A stretch of 41,783 nt of DNA from CAZYQW01 sp964649825 (GTDB lineage Bacteria; Planctomycetota; B15-G4; JADJEK01). The stretch's first letter is position 1, and each line of letters begins with the position of its first letter. Both the position numbers and the translations under genes were made by a program. The notes beneath the pieces were generated by a model. That model was given only the letters and a program-made list of their open reading frames with translations. It searched no databases and had not been told where the DNA came from. Shown here one piece after another: positions 1-8,697 of this stretch. Location: positions 1-41,783 of the forward strand of contig CAZYQW010000061.1 in NCBI GenBank assembly GCA_964649825.1, read 5' to 3'.

Positions 1-155
1 TGGTGAAAGTGCTTTCGAAGCGAGGCGAGGTCATCGCGACCGAGATCGAGGCGCAGGACCGCAGGCGTACTGCCTGTACGTCGAGGATCCTGCAACGAAG
101 AGATCGGTCGCGAGGGCCCGCCGCAGCCGGAATGACTTTCACGACGGGCGGCTAG
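1..155. repeat. Palindromic repeat element downstream of phoU, left end cut by the window edge
   Basis: The right end (127-155) reads on the minus strand as CTAGCCGCCCGTCGTGAAAG followed by TCATTCCGG. The left end at 1-15 (TGGTGAAAGTGCTTT) continues the same motif in inverted orientation, so the first dozen or so bases lie outside the window. The interior is also self-complementary: the arms CGTAC and GTACG (67-81) flank a 5-base loop inside outer arms GCAGG and CCTGC. A half copy of the terminal motif occurs at 22447-22476. It carries no gene and sits just after the phoU stop, as REP/BIME or MITE-like elements often do. The type of element is inference. Confidence 0.6.
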
Positions 156-164
156 TCTAAAAGT

Positions 165-905
165 CTAGGGACCGACCTCGCCGTCGCCGCCGGTCGCGCG
201 GCGCGGTCGTTGGACCGTCGGCCGATCGGCGTCCTCGGCCGCGCGGGTGCGCTGCAGGCGATGGCGCACGATCTGGCCCTCCACCATGTAGATCACGTCC
301 TCGGCGATGTTCGTGGCGTGGTCGCCGATGCGCTCCAGGTTGCGCAGCGCACCCAGCAGGTGCAGCGTGTCGCCGATGCGGTTCGGGTTGCTGCGCATGA
401 AGTGCGAGGCCTCGCCGAGGATCTCGCGGTACAGCCGGTCCGGCTCGATGTCCATGTCCCACACGCGCATCGCGAGGGCCGTGTCCATCTTCACGAGTGC
501 TTCGAGCCCCTTCTGCACCATCAGCTTGATGACCGCGGCCATGCGCGACACGTCCGGCCGGAACGGGAGGAGGTCGACCAGCGCGAGCACCTCGGAGCGC
601 TCCGCGATGTTGACCGCGAGATCGCCGATCCGCTCGAGGTCGGAGTTGATCTTGAGGATCGCGGTGACGAGCCGCAGATCCTTGGCGACCGGCTGCCGGC
701 GCGCGAGGATCTCGATGCACTTCTCCTCGATCTCCAGCTCGATCGCGTCGACCGCGTCGTCCCCGTCGATCACCTCGACCGCGGCCGTGGCGTCGCCGTC
801 GAGCAACGCGCGCAGGGAGCTCTCGACCGCGACCTCGACGAGGTGGCCCATATGCAGCACGAGCTGCAGGACCTGATCCAATTCCGCTTCGTTGTGCTTG
901 GTCAT
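165..905 (-). CDS. phoU: Phosphate-specific transport system accessory protein PhoU
   Basis: 246 residues, the usual PhoU size. Two tandem PhoU three-helix repeats are visible. Each has a metal-binding signature: NSDLERIGDLAVNIAE near residues 88-102 and NLERIGDHATNIAED near 189-203. PhoU acts in the cytoplasm, linking the Pst transporter to the PhoR kinase and holding the Pho regulon off when phosphate is plentiful. The start MTKHNEAELD is chosen because the domain begins there; upstream in-frame sequence is Pro/Arg-rich and unlike the family. The C-terminal 25 residues are Arg-rich and not part of the fold. It is the last gene of the minus-strand pst run, 46 nt after the repeat lipoprotein. 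No phoR or phoB is in the window. Confidence 0.95.
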   Translation of the reverse strand: MTKHNEAELDQVLQLVLHMGHLVEVAVESSLRALLDGDATAAVEVIDGDDAVDAIELEIEEKCIEILARRQPVAKDLRLVTAILKINSDLERIGDLAVNIAERSEVLALVDLLPFRPDVSRMAAVIKLMVQKGLEALVKMDTALAMRVWDMDIEPDRLYREILGEASHFMRSNPNRIGDTLHLLGALRNLERIGDHATNIAEDVIYMVEGQIVRHRLQRTRAAEDADRPTVQRPRRATGGDGEVGP

Positions 906-951
906 TGCCTGTATGTCACTGCTGGAGGTTCCGGTGGGGCGCTCGCTCGCC

Positions 952-1692
952 TCAGCCGCTGGAGCGTGTATAGGCGTCCAGGGTCTCGGCGTCAGGCGCC
1001 TTGAGCGTGGCGCCAAGCGGACCCGCGCCGGGACGCACCACGTGCTTCGCCAGCTCGCCGTCCTTCTCGAACTTCGCGAGCTCCGCGCAGCCGGCCCGGA
1101 AGACCCACACCCGACCGTCCTCGATCTCGGTCACGAAGCCCGGCTTCGCCGCCACGTACGCGAGGATCGTCTCGGCATCGGGCGACTTCAGCGTCGTGCC
1201 GAGCGGGCCGGCGGCCGGTCGCACGACGTGCTTGGCCAGCTCCCCATGCTGCCGGAACTTCGCGAGCTCCGCGTCGCCTTCGCGGAAGACCCACACCCGA
1301 CCGTCCTCGATCTCGGTCACGAAGCCCGGTTTCGCGGCCACGTACGCGAGGATCGTCTCGGCATCGGGCGCCTTCAGCGTCGTGCCGAGCGGGCCGGCGG
1401 CCGGCCGCACGACGTGCTTCGCCAGCTCGCCATGCTGCCGGAACTTCGCGAGCTCCGCGTCGCCCTCGCGGAAGACCCACACCCGACCGTCCTCGATCTC
1501 GGTCACGAAGCCCGGCTTCGCCGCGACGTACGCGAGGATCGTGTCGGCATCGGGCGACTTCAGCGTCATGCCGCCGGGGCCGGCGCCGGGCCGAATGACG
1601 TGCTTCGCGAGCTCGCCGGCATGGTCGAACTTCGCGAGTTCCGGATCGCCGGCGCGGAAGATCCACAGCCGCCCGTCGTCCAGCCGCGTGAC
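952..1692 (-). repeat. Four tandem 186-bp coding repeats
   Basis: Units lie at 952-1134 (183 bp including the stop), 1135-1320, 1321-1506 and 1507-1692. The unit length is kept at exactly 186 bp. The units at 1135-1320 and 1321-1506 differ at only 7 of 186 positions by my count, 6 of them at third codon positions. That points to recent duplication or ongoing gene conversion. The outer units are more diverged. Confidence 0.9.
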
Positions 1693-1959
1693 GAAGCCCG
1701 GGCGGTCGTGCGGGTTGCGATCGTTCGCGGGGTCGGCGTGCTCGACGGAGTCCATCGTTGGAACCGGCGTTGGAACCGGCGTCGGAACGGCCGGGGCCGC
1801 GGCCTCCGTGGGCGGCGCCTCGATACCGGCGGCGACGACGCCTTCCCCGGAGGGGGCGTCGGTCACGTTCATGCGATGGTCGCTCGTGTGACTGCAGGCG
1901 CAGGCCGCGGCCAGCACGCCGAAGATGCCCGTGGTGAAGCCAATGATATGCCGACTCAT
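952..1959 (-). CDS. Putative lipoprotein with four near-identical 62-residue repeats, inside the pst operon
   Basis: 335 residues. The N-terminus is a signal peptide ending near Cys20/Cys22 (VLAAACAC), a probable but non-ideal lipobox. A low-complexity linker with repeated PTPV follows at about residues 58-68, then four repeats of 62 residues to the C-terminus. Each repeat has the shape PGFVT-(E/R)-DGR-W-FR-AELAKF-GELAKHV-RP-AGP-TLK-PDA-T. I recall a similar single unit in hypothetical proteins of planctomycetes; no function is known to me. The second and third units are almost identical and the fourth carries an extra Cys. It lies between pstB and phoU, so expression under phosphate limitation and an envelope role are likely, but that is inference. 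AAGGA about 10 nt upstream supports the start. Confidence 0.8.
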   Translation of the reverse strand: MSRHIIGFTTGIFGVLAAACACSHTSDHRMNVTDAPSGEGVVAAGIEAPPTEAAAPAVPTPVPTPVPTMDSVEHADPANDRNPHDRPGFVTRLDDGRLWIFRAGDPELAKFDHAGELAKHVIRPGAGPGGMTLKSPDADTILAYVAAKPGFVTEIEDGRVWVFREGDAELAKFRQHGELAKHVVRPAAGPLGTTLKAPDAETILAYVAAKPGFVTEIEDGRVWVFREGDAELAKFRQHGELAKHVVRPAAGPLGTTLKSPDAETILAYVAAKPGFVTEIEDGRVWVFRAGCAELAKFEKDGELAKHVVRPGAGPLGATLKAPDAETLDAYTRSSG

Positions 1960-2092
1960 GATCGTTCGTCCTTCGTTGCCTTCTCATCGCGGCGATGCCG
2001 CCAGCCAACAACTCCGGGTGCGCGTTCCTCGTGGCGCGCGGAGAAGCCGCGGCCTGGAACACGGCGCGCACGCCGCGCGCGGAGGTGCACTC

Positions 2093-3034
2093 TCAACCGA
2101 ACCGACCCGTGATGTAGTCTTCGGTCTCGCGCAGATGCGGGGTTTGAAACATGTCGCTCGTCGGGCCGTACTCGATGAGCCGGCCCAGGAACATGAACGC
2201 GCAGTAGTCGCTCGTACGGGACGCCTGCTGCATGTTGTGGGTCACGATGAGGACCGTGTACGCGCCCTTCATGTCTTCGATCAGGTCCTCGATCTTGCCG
2301 GTCGCGATGGGATCGAGCGCCGAACACGGCTCGTCCATGAGCAGGACCTCGGGTTCGGCCGCGATCGCCCGTGCGATGCACAGGCGCTGCTGCTGTCCGC
2401 CGGACAACCCGAGCGCCGACTCATGCAGGCGGTCCTTGACCTCGTCCCACAGCGCGGACCCGCGCAGCGCGTGCTCGCACACTTCATCGAGCACCGTACG
2501 GTTGCGCTCGCCGTCGATGCGCAGTGGATAGACCACGTTTTCGTAGACGCTCATCGGGAACGGGTTCGGCTTCTGGAACACCATGCCCATGCGTTTGCGC
2601 AGCTCGATGACGTCGACCGAGGCGTGGTAGATCGAGTCGCCGTTCAGGCGCATCTCGCCCTCGATGCGCACGGAGTCGATCAGGTCGTTGATGCGATTGA
2701 CCGAGCGCAGCAGGGTGGACTTGCCGCAGCCCGACGGACCGATCAACGCGGTCACCTTGCCCTTCGACACGGCCATGTTCACGTCGAACAGCGCCTGCTT
2801 GGCGCCATACCACAGCGAGAAGTCGGCGACGTCGAGCACGGCCGTCTCGCCGGCCAGCGCATCGTGCACCTCGGTCGGTGGAACCTCGCCGTTGCGGATC
2901 GCGTCGAGCCGGTTCGCGACCTCACGCACGGGCGCCGCCGTGGACGTTCGGTCCCCGCGCATCCGCGGCGGGACGCGCACCGCGTCGCGATCGCGCGCCG
3001 GCGGGTCGTTCAGTCCCTGGGAAGTCGGTTGCAT
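2093..3034 (-). CDS. pstB: Phosphate ABC transporter ATP-binding protein PstB
   Basis: 313 residues. The ABC ATPase core begins near residue 66. Walker A GPSGCGKST is at 99-107, the Q-loop Gln near 154 (VFQKPNPFP), the signature LSGGQQQR at 210-217, Walker B LLMDEP at 231-236 and the H-loop His near 266. The FQKPNPFPMS and YGAKQAL stretches are typical of PstB. It powers phosphate import through PstA/PstC at the inner membrane. The first 60 or so residues are an extension rich in Pro/Arg/Asp that most PstB lack. I see no better internal start, but a shorter product is possible. It begins 14 nt after pstA. The 133 nt to the next gene hold GC-rich imperfect inverted repeats and no gene. Confidence 0.95.
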   Translation of the reverse strand: MQPTSQGLNDPPARDRDAVRVPPRMRGDRTSTAAPVREVANRLDAIRNGEVPPTEVHDALAGETAVLDVADFSLWYGAKQALFDVNMAVSKGKVTALIGPSGCGKSTLLRSVNRINDLIDSVRIEGEMRLNGDSIYHASVDVIELRKRMGMVFQKPNPFPMSVYENVVYPLRIDGERNRTVLDEVCEHALRGSALWDEVKDRLHESALGLSGGQQQRLCIARAIAAEPEVLLMDEPCSALDPIATGKIEDLIEDMKGAYTVLIVTHNMQQASRTSDYCAFMFLGRLIEYGPTSDMFQTPHLRETEDYITGRFG

Positions 3035-3048
3035 GGGAGTCTCCGATC

Positions 3049-4824
3049 TCAGAACTGGTTGGCGACGAACCGTCGACGCAGTCGCGTGCGCAACCAGATC
3101 GCGGTCAGGTTGAGGACGGCTACCACGGAGATCAACAGCAGCGTGGTGGTGTAGACCATCGGCTTGGCGGCCTCGGAGTTCTGGCTCTGGAACCCGAGGT
3201 CATAGATGTGGAACCCGAGGTGCATGAAGCTGCGCTCGGCGTGGACGAACGGGAAGATGCCATCCACCGGAAGTTCAGGCGCGAGCTTGACCGCGCCGAC
3301 CAGCATGAGCGGCGCGACCTCGCCGGCGCCGCGCGCCATGGCGAGGATCATCCCGGTCATGATGCCCGGCATCGCGCGGGGCAGCACGATGCGCCGGATC
3401 GTCTGCCACTTGCTCGCGCCGCACGCGTAGGAGCCCTCGCGCATCGACCCGGGAACCGCGGCCAGCGCCTCCTCGGTCGCGACGATCACGACCGGCAGCG
3501 TGAGCAGCGCCAGCGTCAGCGAGGCCCACAGGATTCCGCCGGTGCCGAACGTCGGGCTCGGCAGCTTGGCCTCGTAGAACCACGAGTCGATGCTGCCGCC
3601 GATGATGTAGCAGAAGAAGCCGAGCCCGAACACGCCGAACACGATGCTCGGCACGCCCGCGAGGTTGTTGACCGCGATCCGTACCGCGCTCACGAGCGCA
3701 CCGCCCTTCGCGTACTCGCGCAGGTAGAGCGCGGCGAGGACGCCGAACGGGACCACGAGCAGGGACATGATGAGGGTCATCACGACCGTGCCGAAGATCG
3801 CGGGAAACACGCCGCCTTCGCTGTTGGCCTCGCGCGGGTCCGCGGTCAGGAACTCGTGCCAGCGCGACAGGTAGATGCCGATCTTGTCGAGAAGTCCGAT
3901 CCGATTGGCCGGATACGCCCGCACCACCTCGGCGAGGGGCAGCGCCTTCTCCGTGCCGTCCGCGGTCACGACGAGGACCTGGAAGCGATCGTTCTCCTGA
4001 TCGAGTTCGCGGATCCGTTCGCGGATGCGCTCGAACTCGACCTCCGCCTCCTCGGTCGACGCGCGCAGCCGCTCTCGCGCGGCGCGCGCCTGCGCCGAGT
4101 CCACGCCGTGCTCCAGCTCGATCGAGCGCTGCTCGAGGCGAGCCTCCTCCAGGCGGTGGTTGATGCGGCCGATGTCGTTCTGCTCCAGCCGGCGACGCTG
4201 CTCCCAGCGCGCGCGCACGTCCGGGTGGTGGCGTTCGAACAGTTCCCAGACGCGCGGCTCCTCGGTGGCGAGCGGTTCGCCATCCCGCAGGAACGCGCGC
4301 GGCAGACCGTAGAACCGCCCCCACGACTGGCGCTCGAACAGCAGCGCCCAATCGGGGCGGCTCTCGCCGTCGGTCACGACCGCGAAGTCGCTCACCCAGT
4401 TGAAGTGCTCGTTGGTCAGTTCGTAGTTGCCGGTCCGGATCAGGCGGCGGTGCGCGACGCCGTCGTTGCGATCGAGCGCTTCGCGTGCCGGCTCGCGTGC
4501 TTCCGGCGGAAGCTCCTCGAGCACCAGGGCCTCGGGCCGGTAGGTGTCGTCGCGCGTGACTTCCCCGAGGTGCACCTGGCCGGTCACGGTGGCGACGCGC
4601 ACGATCTCGGTGGGCCAGAAGGTCGAGAAGCCTTGCACCGCGACCAGCGCGAGCAGGCCGATGATCATGATGAGGCCGATCGCCACGCCGCCGCCGGTGA
4701 GCCACACCATCGGCTCGCCCTGCGCCCACAGCGTGGTCGCGGCCGAAGAACGGCGGCCTCCGCTCCCGCCGCGCGGCGCGCGCACGGGGCGCGGCGGGAC
4801 CGTCGTGTCCAGCGTTCGCGTCAT
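3049..4824 (-). CDS. pstA: Phosphate ABC transporter permease PstA with a large N-terminal insertion
   Basis: 591 residues, about twice the size of E. coli PstA. A first membrane segment lies near residues 43-66. A soluble stretch of roughly 250 residues follows, probably periplasmic, containing a charged coiled-coil-like region rich in Glu/Arg (about 195-285). The binding-protein-dependent permease domain fills the C-terminal 250 residues. The cytoplasmic EAA loop is visible (SYACGASKWQTIRRIVLP). The long N-terminal part matches what is known as DUF3333 in extended PstA proteins. With PstC it forms the inner-membrane channel for phosphate. ATG overlaps the pstC stop (ATGA), so translation is coupled. 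Confidence 0.93.
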   Translation of the reverse strand: MTRTLDTTVPPRPVRAPRGGSGGRRSSAATTLWAQGEPMVWLTGGGVAIGLIMIIGLLALVAVQGFSTFWPTEIVRVATVTGQVHLGEVTRDDTYRPEALVLEELPPEAREPAREALDRNDGVAHRRLIRTGNYELTNEHFNWVSDFAVVTDGESRPDWALLFERQSWGRFYGLPRAFLRDGEPLATEEPRVWELFERHHPDVRARWEQRRRLEQNDIGRINHRLEEARLEQRSIELEHGVDSAQARAARERLRASTEEAEVEFERIRERIRELDQENDRFQVLVVTADGTEKALPLAEVVRAYPANRIGLLDKIGIYLSRWHEFLTADPREANSEGGVFPAIFGTVVMTLIMSLLVVPFGVLAALYLREYAKGGALVSAVRIAVNNLAGVPSIVFGVFGLGFFCYIIGGSIDSWFYEAKLPSPTFGTGGILWASLTLALLTLPVVIVATEEALAAVPGSMREGSYACGASKWQTIRRIVLPRAMPGIMTGMILAMARGAGEVAPLMLVGAVKLAPELPVDGIFPFVHAERSFMHLGFHIYDLGFQSQNSEAAKPMVYTTTLLLISVVAVLNLTAIWLRTRLRRRFVANQF

Positions 4825-7466
4825 AGCTGGTAGGCCCTCTTGCGGAAGCGCATGCGGATGATCTCCGCGACGGTGTTCACGGCGAACGTGATCGCGAAGA
4901 GGGACAACGCGGCCAGGAACAGCATGCGGTAGTGCGTGCTGTTCTGCACCGCCTCGGGCAGCTCGACCGCGATGTTGGCCGAGAGCGTGCGGAAGCCGTT
5001 GAAGATGTTCCAGTCCATGACCGGCGTGTTGCCGGCGGCCATCAGCACGATCATCGTCTCGCCCACGGCGCGCCCGAGTCCGATCATCGTGGCCGAGAAT
5101 AGCCCGCTCATCGCGGTCGGCACGACCACCCGCATCGTGGTCTGCCAAACGGTCGCGCCCGCGCCGAGCGAGGCCGCTCGCAGGTGCTCCGGCACGGCCG
5201 ACAGTGCGTCGTCGGCGATGGTGTAGATGATCGGGATGATGGCGAAGCCCATGATGAAGCCGACCACCATCGCGTTGCGCTGCACGTACGTGTCGACGAA
5301 GCTCCCCCGCGGATCGAATCCGAGCGCGCTCAGCAGCGACGACAGGGCGGTCGCGATCAGGAGCACCAACGCGGTCCCGGCCAGCACCTTGCCGAGGCTG
5401 ATCCACGAGACCGTGCGTCGCGGCATGCCGCCGCACGCGTGGCGCAGCCACGGGTTCACGTACCGCGCCATGGCGATCCCGGTCAGCGCGGCTGCAAGCG
5501 GCACGAGCAGCAGGATCCAGCCGCCGAACCCGCTGCCGTGCTGGCCGGCGAGCCACGCCTTCAGGTCGCCCGCGTACGCGACGCGTTCGACGAACGGCGC
5601 GAGCAGGGACGCGAGACCGATGCCGAGCGGCACGCAGGCGAACATCGCGGGAAGTCGCAGCGACCGCAGGCGCGGCGCGACTTGCTCGGGCACCATCTGC
5701 CACAAGCACGCGCCGATCAACAATGCGAAGGGGATCGTGCCGAGACAGAGGATCGTCTCGAGCACGACGTCCTCGATGAACGGCGCGATCACGAGCGCCG
5801 CCAGGAAGCCGAGCACCACGCTCGGCAGGCTCGCCATGAGCTCGATGGTGGGCTTCACCTTCGCCTTCAGGCGCGGGCGCATGAACTCGCTGGTGTAGAT
5901 CGCGGCGAGCAGCGCGAGCGGCAGCCCGAACAGCATCGAGTACAGCGTGGCCTTCAGCGTGCCGAAGACGAGCGGGTAGATCCCGTACTTGGGCTCGAAG
6001 TCATCGGTGCCGCTCGACGACTGCCAGACGTGCGCGGGAACTTCGTAGCCCTCGTACCACACCGGCACGAAGATCGCCGCGAGCGTCGACTCCGGGTGCG
6101 GTGCGTCGACCTGCCAGGCCTCGACGCGGCCCGATGCGAACGCGTACAACGCGTCATCCTTGGAACCGAGCACGAGGGCGTGGATCGCGGGCGACTCCGC
6201 GGCGACGCGGTTCTCGGCGAGCAGCCGGTTGCTGGTGACGTGGAACAGGCGCACCGCGCCGTCCGCGTAGGCGGCGGCCAGCATGCGCGTGCGGCTCGAC
6301 GCGCCGAGCGCGACGACCGCCGAGGTCGCACCCGGCAGCTCGGTGCCGAGCGTCAGATGCGCGCCGTCGACCGTCTCCGCTCCGGCCGGCTTGGTGCGGA
6401 ACCACACCCGCACGCGGCCCAGGCTGTCACCGGTGACGAGCGACGTCTTGCCGATCAGGAAGTCGACGTCGGTCAACGTGGCACCCGGCTCAGGTGCCAG
6501 GTCGAGTTCCTCGGCCAGCACCGGCTCCGCCGTTTCGCGCGTGTCGTAGCGCAGCACGCGCCCGTCTTCCCAGGCCAGGTAGACGTTGTCGCCCAGCCCC
6601 GAGAGCCGCAGCCAACGCGGAAGGGAACCGTCCGCGGGCAATGCGACCTGGACCTCGCCGCCCGTGAGACGCGCGGTCACTTTGCCGGTGAGCAGGTTCT
6701 TGCGACGCGAAACCTCGCTGATCCGCAGCATGCCGTTCGCCGCCAGCGAGGCCACGATGGGACCCGCCGGCCGGATCGACTGATCGATGCGCACGATCGC
6801 GGCGTCGGGATCGGTCGCGATCGGTTCCTCGAGCTCGACCTGCAGCGATTGATGCCGGTACTGTCGCTCCGGGGTCAGCTCGAGCACGCCGCCGTCGTGC
6901 TGGATTCGATCGCCGATCGCCATGCCGGACAGGTCCGCGTCGATCTCCGCGGGCTCTCGGAACTCGGCGACGAACGAGAAACGCCCCAGGCGGATCGTGC
7001 CGTCGGCGAACCCGAACGCGGCGTGGCCGTCGCGCAGCGCGAACGCCGAGGCCGAGACCGTGGTGCCGGGGAAGAGCTCACGCGACGAGATGCGCGCGCC
7101 GTCGTCCACGCGGTGCAGGTCGAGCCGCCCGTCGCGCCGGAACAGCCACGCGAGTGTACGGTACTCGTCGATCGCGACGTGCTCCACGCTGGGCTCGGCG
7201 CCCGGCGTACCGGATGCACTCGTGTCCGCGGCCGCGAGCGCGATCGGTGGGACCGTCACGATCGACGGCGCGAGGAACAGCGGGATCACCGTGTAGGCGA
7301 GAAACACGCACACCAGGGAGATCGCGATGATCGTTCCGACGCCACCGAGTCCGATGAACACGCGAGCCAGGACGTCGGCGATCCGCACGCGCGCGGTGGT
7401 CTCGCGCCGGCGCGTGTAGCCGGTGAACGACCGGCGGCTGTCGTCGGACTCGAGGGGTGGTCTCAT
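4821..7466 (-). CDS. pstC: Phosphate ABC transporter permease PstC with a beta-propeller-like periplasmic insertion
   Basis: 881 residues from the start MRPPLESDD. Cytoplasmic N-terminus, one membrane segment at about 38-60, then some 380 residues of beta-rich sequence with WD40-like repeats (for example DGRVLRYD, GRVRVWF, DGAVRLFHV, GRVEAWQV). The permease part has several membrane helices and an EAA loop (LGAGATVWQTTMRVVVP). Long PstC proteins with such insertions are known in other bacteria. A reading frame 15 residues longer exists, but its extra codons are Cys/Arg-rich and no ribosome site decides between them. It follows pstS after a hairpin-bearing gap of 121 nt and overlaps pstA by 4 nt. 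Confidence 0.92.
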   Translation of the reverse strand: MRPPLESDDSRRSFTGYTRRRETTARVRIADVLARVFIGLGGVGTIIAISLVCVFLAYTVIPLFLAPSIVTVPPIALAAADTSASGTPGAEPSVEHVAIDEYRTLAWLFRRDGRLDLHRVDDGARISSRELFPGTTVSASAFALRDGHAAFGFADGTIRLGRFSFVAEFREPAEIDADLSGMAIGDRIQHDGGVLELTPERQYRHQSLQVELEEPIATDPDAAIVRIDQSIRPAGPIVASLAANGMLRISEVSRRKNLLTGKVTARLTGGEVQVALPADGSLPRWLRLSGLGDNVYLAWEDGRVLRYDTRETAEPVLAEELDLAPEPGATLTDVDFLIGKTSLVTGDSLGRVRVWFRTKPAGAETVDGAHLTLGTELPGATSAVVALGASSRTRMLAAAYADGAVRLFHVTSNRLLAENRVAAESPAIHALVLGSKDDALYAFASGRVEAWQVDAPHPESTLAAIFVPVWYEGYEVPAHVWQSSSGTDDFEPKYGIYPLVFGTLKATLYSMLFGLPLALLAAIYTSEFMRPRLKAKVKPTIELMASLPSVVLGFLAALVIAPFIEDVVLETILCLGTIPFALLIGACLWQMVPEQVAPRLRSLRLPAMFACVPLGIGLASLLAPFVERVAYAGDLKAWLAGQHGSGFGGWILLLVPLAAALTGIAMARYVNPWLRHACGGMPRRTVSWISLGKVLAGTALVLLIATALSSLLSALGFDPRGSFVDTYVQRNAMVVGFIMGFAIIPIIYTIADDALSAVPEHLRAASLGAGATVWQTTMRVVVPTAMSGLFSATMIGLGRAVGETMIVLMAAGNTPVMDWNIFNGFRTLSANIAVELPEAVQNSTHYRMLFLAALSLFAITFAVNTVAEIIRMRFRKRAYQL

Positions 7467-7549
7467 CACGAAGACGTGCTCTTGTGGTCTCGCGCCGGCA
7501 CACCGACACACCCGGACGATCGCGGAAGGGAAACGATGTTCATGGCCAG

Positions 7550-7576
7550 CGGCCGGCGACTTCGGGTCGCCGGCCG
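7550..7576 (-). terminator. Intercistronic hairpin between pstS and pstC
   Basis: A perfect 11-bp inverted repeat (CGGCCGGCGAC with GTCGCCGGCCG) around a 5-base loop, 12 nt after the pstS stop. There is no T-run. It could act as an RNA stabiliser or partial terminator that keeps binding-protein mRNA above permease mRNA, as is known for other binding-protein operons. Confidence 0.6.
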
Positions 7577-7587
7577 GCCGGGGCGTA

Positions 7588-8589
7588 TCAGAACGGCGAC
7601 TCGATGCCGACGATGCTCAGTGCATCGGCACGCGCTATCTCGGCGGTGACCGGGTAGTACCCGTCCTTGACGACGTCCTCTTGGCCCTGCCGGCTGAAGA
7701 TGTAGCGCACGAACTCGCGGCGCAGCGGGTCGAGGTTCGATCCCGGCTTGTAGTTCATGTAGAGGTAGAGGAAGCGCGCGAGGGGATACTCGCCCGTGTA
7801 GGCGTTCTCCGCCGCGGCCGCGACCATGTCCGACTTCGCGTCGCTCGCGAGCGGCACCGCGAGAACGTCCGCGGTCTTGTAGCCGATGCCCGAGTAGCCG
7901 ATCGCGTACTTGTCGCTCGCGACGCCCTGCACCACCGACGAGCTCCCCGGCTGCTCCTTGACCTCGTCCTTGTAGTCGCCGCCGAACAGCGCGTTCTCCT
8001 TGAAGAAACCGTAGGTGCCGGAGGCCGAGTTGCGGCCGTAGAGCGAGATCGGCTTGTTGGCCCAGTCGCCGGTCAATCCGAGATCGCCCCAGGTGCGGAT
8101 GTCCTTCGCGAAACCGCCCTTGCGCGTCTTCGAGAAGATCGCGTCGACCTGCTGCAGCGTCAGCCCGCGAATCGGGTTGTCCTTGTGCACGTACACCGCG
8201 AGCATGTCGATCGAGGTCGGCAGCGCGGTGGGCTTGTAGCCGTAGCGCTTCTCGAATGCGTCGATCTCGGCGCCCTTCATCTCGCGGCTCATCGGCCCGA
8301 ACTGCGCGGTGCCGTTGATGACCGCGACCGGCGCGGTCGACGATCCCTTCCCTTCGATCTCGATCTGGACGTTCGGATAGAAGCGCAGGAAGCCCTCGGC
8401 CCAGAGCGTCATCTCGTTGTTCATCGTGTCCGAGCCGATGCTCTTCAGGCTGCCCGACACGCCCTGCACCGGCGTGTAGTCCGGAAGGTCCTGATCGACG
8501 CCGACCTGGGCCGCGGCGGGGCCCGCGGTCAGCAGAGCGAACGGGATCGCCGCCACGGTCATGGCGGATCGGATTGCGTTTCGAATCAT
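7588..8589 (-). CDS. pstS: Periplasmic phosphate-binding protein PstS
   Basis: 333 residues. A Sec signal peptide of about 27 residues ends near AGPAAAQ. The mature protein is a PstS-type periplasmic binding protein: the phosphate-binding stretches GSDTMNNEM and GRNSASGTYGFF are visible, as is VQGVASDKYAIGYSG. It captures phosphate in the periplasm and delivers it to PstCA. Start: two ATGs lie 15 nt apart (8604 and 8589). The inner one has AGGA at a spacing of 8 nt and is preferred. It is the first gene of the pst operon, with the only long upstream gap (8590-9133). Confidence 0.94.
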   Translation of the reverse strand: MIRNAIRSAMTVAAIPFALLTAGPAAAQVGVDQDLPDYTPVQGVSGSLKSIGSDTMNNEMTLWAEGFLRFYPNVQIEIEGKGSSTAPVAVINGTAQFGPMSREMKGAEIDAFEKRYGYKPTALPTSIDMLAVYVHKDNPIRGLTLQQVDAIFSKTRKGGFAKDIRTWGDLGLTGDWANKPISLYGRNSASGTYGFFKENALFGGDYKDEVKEQPGSSSVVQGVASDKYAIGYSGIGYKTADVLAVPLASDAKSDMVAAAAENAYTGEYPLARFLYLYMNYKPGSNLDPLRREFVRYIFSRQGQEDVVKDGYYPVTAEIARADALSIVGIESPF

Positions 8590-8679
8590 GCTCGGGTTCC
8601 TCATGCTGATGTGCGAGACCGTTCGGCGGCGCCCGCCCGTCGTTAGCGTTCTACGGTGGGAGGACACTAGGTCACCCGC

Positions 8680-8697
8680 ATGAGTCGCTCGTGAGCC
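8680..8697 (-). promoter_or_regulatory. Candidate Pho box upstream of pstS
   Basis: On the minus strand GGCTCAC and GACTCAT are spaced by 4 nt, giving the 11-bp period of PhoB-binding direct repeats, about 75-90 nt upstream of pstS. The match to the classical CTGTCAT half-site is poor (TCA shared), so this is a position-based guess. Confidence 0.3.

Noticed and set aside
952..1692. CRISPR-like array
   Set aside because: The 186-bp repeats are contiguous, in frame and coding, with no spacers.
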